In this document: positions 63,299 to 64,000 of the stretch, in pieces
Layout: every line of letters begins with the position of its first letter
Numbering within the stretch: position 1 is the first letter of the stretch
Assembly: GCA_029573495.1 (NCBI GenBank)
Contig: JAKQEI010000278.1
Coordinates: 16,115 to 80,114 of the forward strand
Direction: 5' to 3'
Length of the DNA stretch: 64,000 nt
From: Bacteroidota bacterium
Lineage (GTDB): Bacteria > Bacteroidota > Bacteroidia > Flavobacteriales_F > PHOS-HE28
Made by a program: the position numbers and the translations under genes
The notes under the pieces: model-generated
Told to the model about the DNA's origin: nothing
What the model saw: the letters and a program-made list of their open reading frames with translations, nothing else
Database searches by the model: none

Positions 63299-63621
63299 GG
63301 TTCTCGTAGTCCGGTGCCCCCGGCTCGTCTGTCGTTCTGTGGAGCCGCCTCTGTCGACCACCCGCCACCGGTGGCGGCCTGCCCTTCCCGCAGATGGAGA
63401 GCGGCTGGATACGCTACCATGCGCTACCCACTTGGAGGTGATGGACGGGCGCTGCTACCAGCTGGAATAGCGGGCTGAGGGCAGCCGATCGTGGCGGCGG
63501 TGGATCACCGCTCCCCACCCCTCGGGCAACGATCTCCCCGGAACGGACGCCGGGAAGGCACCGCACATGCGAGAAGTGGGTTGGCACGCGTTAAGCTATC
63601 ACCGGAACCAACGAGCAACCC
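63299..63621. other. 323-base intergenic region
   Basis: Between the T9SS cargo gene and the DksA-like gene. I see a short palindrome near 63364-63375 (gccaccggtggc) and small reading frames without family resemblance. No RNA gene or clear promoter consensus found. Confidence 0.45.
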
Positions 63622-64000
63622 ATGACCACCACTGCCAGCCCCCGCTACAGCGCCGAGGACCTTGCCGAGTTCAGCGCGCTCATCACCACCAAGCTTAGCC
63701 GTGCCCAGGAGGATCTGCACGCCGCGCGTGAAAGCCTCGTGCTGGGCGCGGGCAACGACACGGCGGACACCGACTTCGCGCCGCATGCGCTGGAGGACGG
63801 CACGGGCTCCATGGAACGGGAGGAGCTCATGCGCATCATCGCGCGGGAAGAGAAGTTCATCCTGGAGCTGCAGCACGCGCTGGCCCGCATCCGCGCGGGC
63901 ACCTACGGAATCTGCCGCGCCACCGGCCAATTGATCCCGAAAGAGCGGCTGCGCCTGGTGCCGCATACCACCTTGAGCATGGCGGGGAAGGAAGGGATGG
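63622..64000 (+). CDS. DksA/TraR-like protein, 5' part (runs off the window)
   Basis: The first 126 residues are visible. It has a coiled-coil N-terminal part (about 8-50) and a conserved REELMRIIAREEKFILELQHAL helix, quoted in part as REELMRIIAREEKFILEL. The zinc-finger region reads GTYGICRATGQLIPKERLRL, where only one of the four usual Cys remains, followed by VPHTTLSM. This is the common Bacteroidota form of DksA/TraR proteins that probably lacks a bound zinc. In other bacteria such proteins act in the RNA polymerase secondary channel. The 3' end lies outside the window. Confidence 0.85.
   Translation, partial: MTTTASPRYSAEDLAEFSALITTKLSRAQEDLHAARESLVLGAGNDTADTDFAPHALEDGTGSMEREELMRIIAREEKFILELQHALARIRAGTYGICRATGQLIPKERLRLVPHTTLSMAGKEGM

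Overview
The window comes from a GC-rich member of the Bacteroidota, most likely order Flavobacteriales. Evidence: a complete type IX secretion/gliding core (porP/sprF-like, gldK, gldL, gldM, gldN), the mutY-ssb-gldE-gldD cluster, secreted proteins with C-terminal T9SS type A sorting domains, promoters of the Bacteroidota TAnnTTTG type, and almost no Shine-Dalgarno sequences. The high GC points to the uncultured GC-rich Flavobacteriales lineages; that placement is inference. Nearly all of the window is ordinary chromosome, with gaps usually below 200 bases. I see no prophage, insertion sequence transposase, CRISPR array or rRNA.

Layout. 1-2.8 kb: the 3' part of a ribonuclease D gene, a small secreted protein, a TRL-like lipoprotein and a DUF3332 lipoprotein. 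2.9-8.6 kb (minus strand): fumC, prfB, recX, rng, a 31-residue basic mS38-like protein, a TPR protein and an HU-family protein. 8.7-12.1 kb (plus): mutY, ssb, gldE, gldD. 12.1-13.7 kb (minus): heme A synthase and an HMA-domain lipoprotein. 14-18.5 kb (plus): an EamA transporter, a GT2 and a GT39-type glycosyltransferase and a Cys/Met-type PLP enzyme. 18.5-24.2 kb (minus): a secreted repeat protein, a DUF3857/transglutaminase-like protein, der, era and an initiator tRNA. 24.3-34 kb (minus): a second GldM paralogue, an ABC-F ATPase, then gldN, gldM, gldL, gldK and porP. 34-38 kb (minus): a degenerate arginase-family protein and topA. 38.2-45.8 kb (plus): msrB, miaB, a sigma-54 activator, lptE, a TPR protein, secG, groES, groEL. 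45.8-54.4 kb (plus): a retropepsin-like protein, a three-gene MukBEF-like condensin (MksF/MksE/MksB, equivalent to JetA/B/C), a T9SS cargo protein and two small unknowns. 54.4-64 kb: mlaD-mlaF-mlaE, a TonB-C-like protein, an SRPBCC protein, a Ca2+/Na+ antiporter, an AlkB-type hydroxylase, two secreted T9SS-type proteins and the start of a DksA/TraR-like gene.

How the genes work together. The Gld/Por proteins form the T9SS outer-membrane ring (GldK/N), the proton-driven motor (GldL/M) and accessory factors (GldD/E, PorP). Several secreted products here are probable cargo. LptE, MlaDEF and SecG serve envelope assembly; GroESL, MsrB, MutY, RecX, SSB, TopA and HU are housekeeping.

The most unusual points are: the Mks/Jet-like condensin operon with no JetD nuclease beside it and a mobile palindrome inserted between its second and third genes; the second GldM that keeps the motor arginine; repeats that have become coding sequence in miaB and lptE; several apparently dead-enzyme homologues (transglutaminase, arginase, retropepsin); and a shared promoter motif TAnnTTTGCCGCCC.
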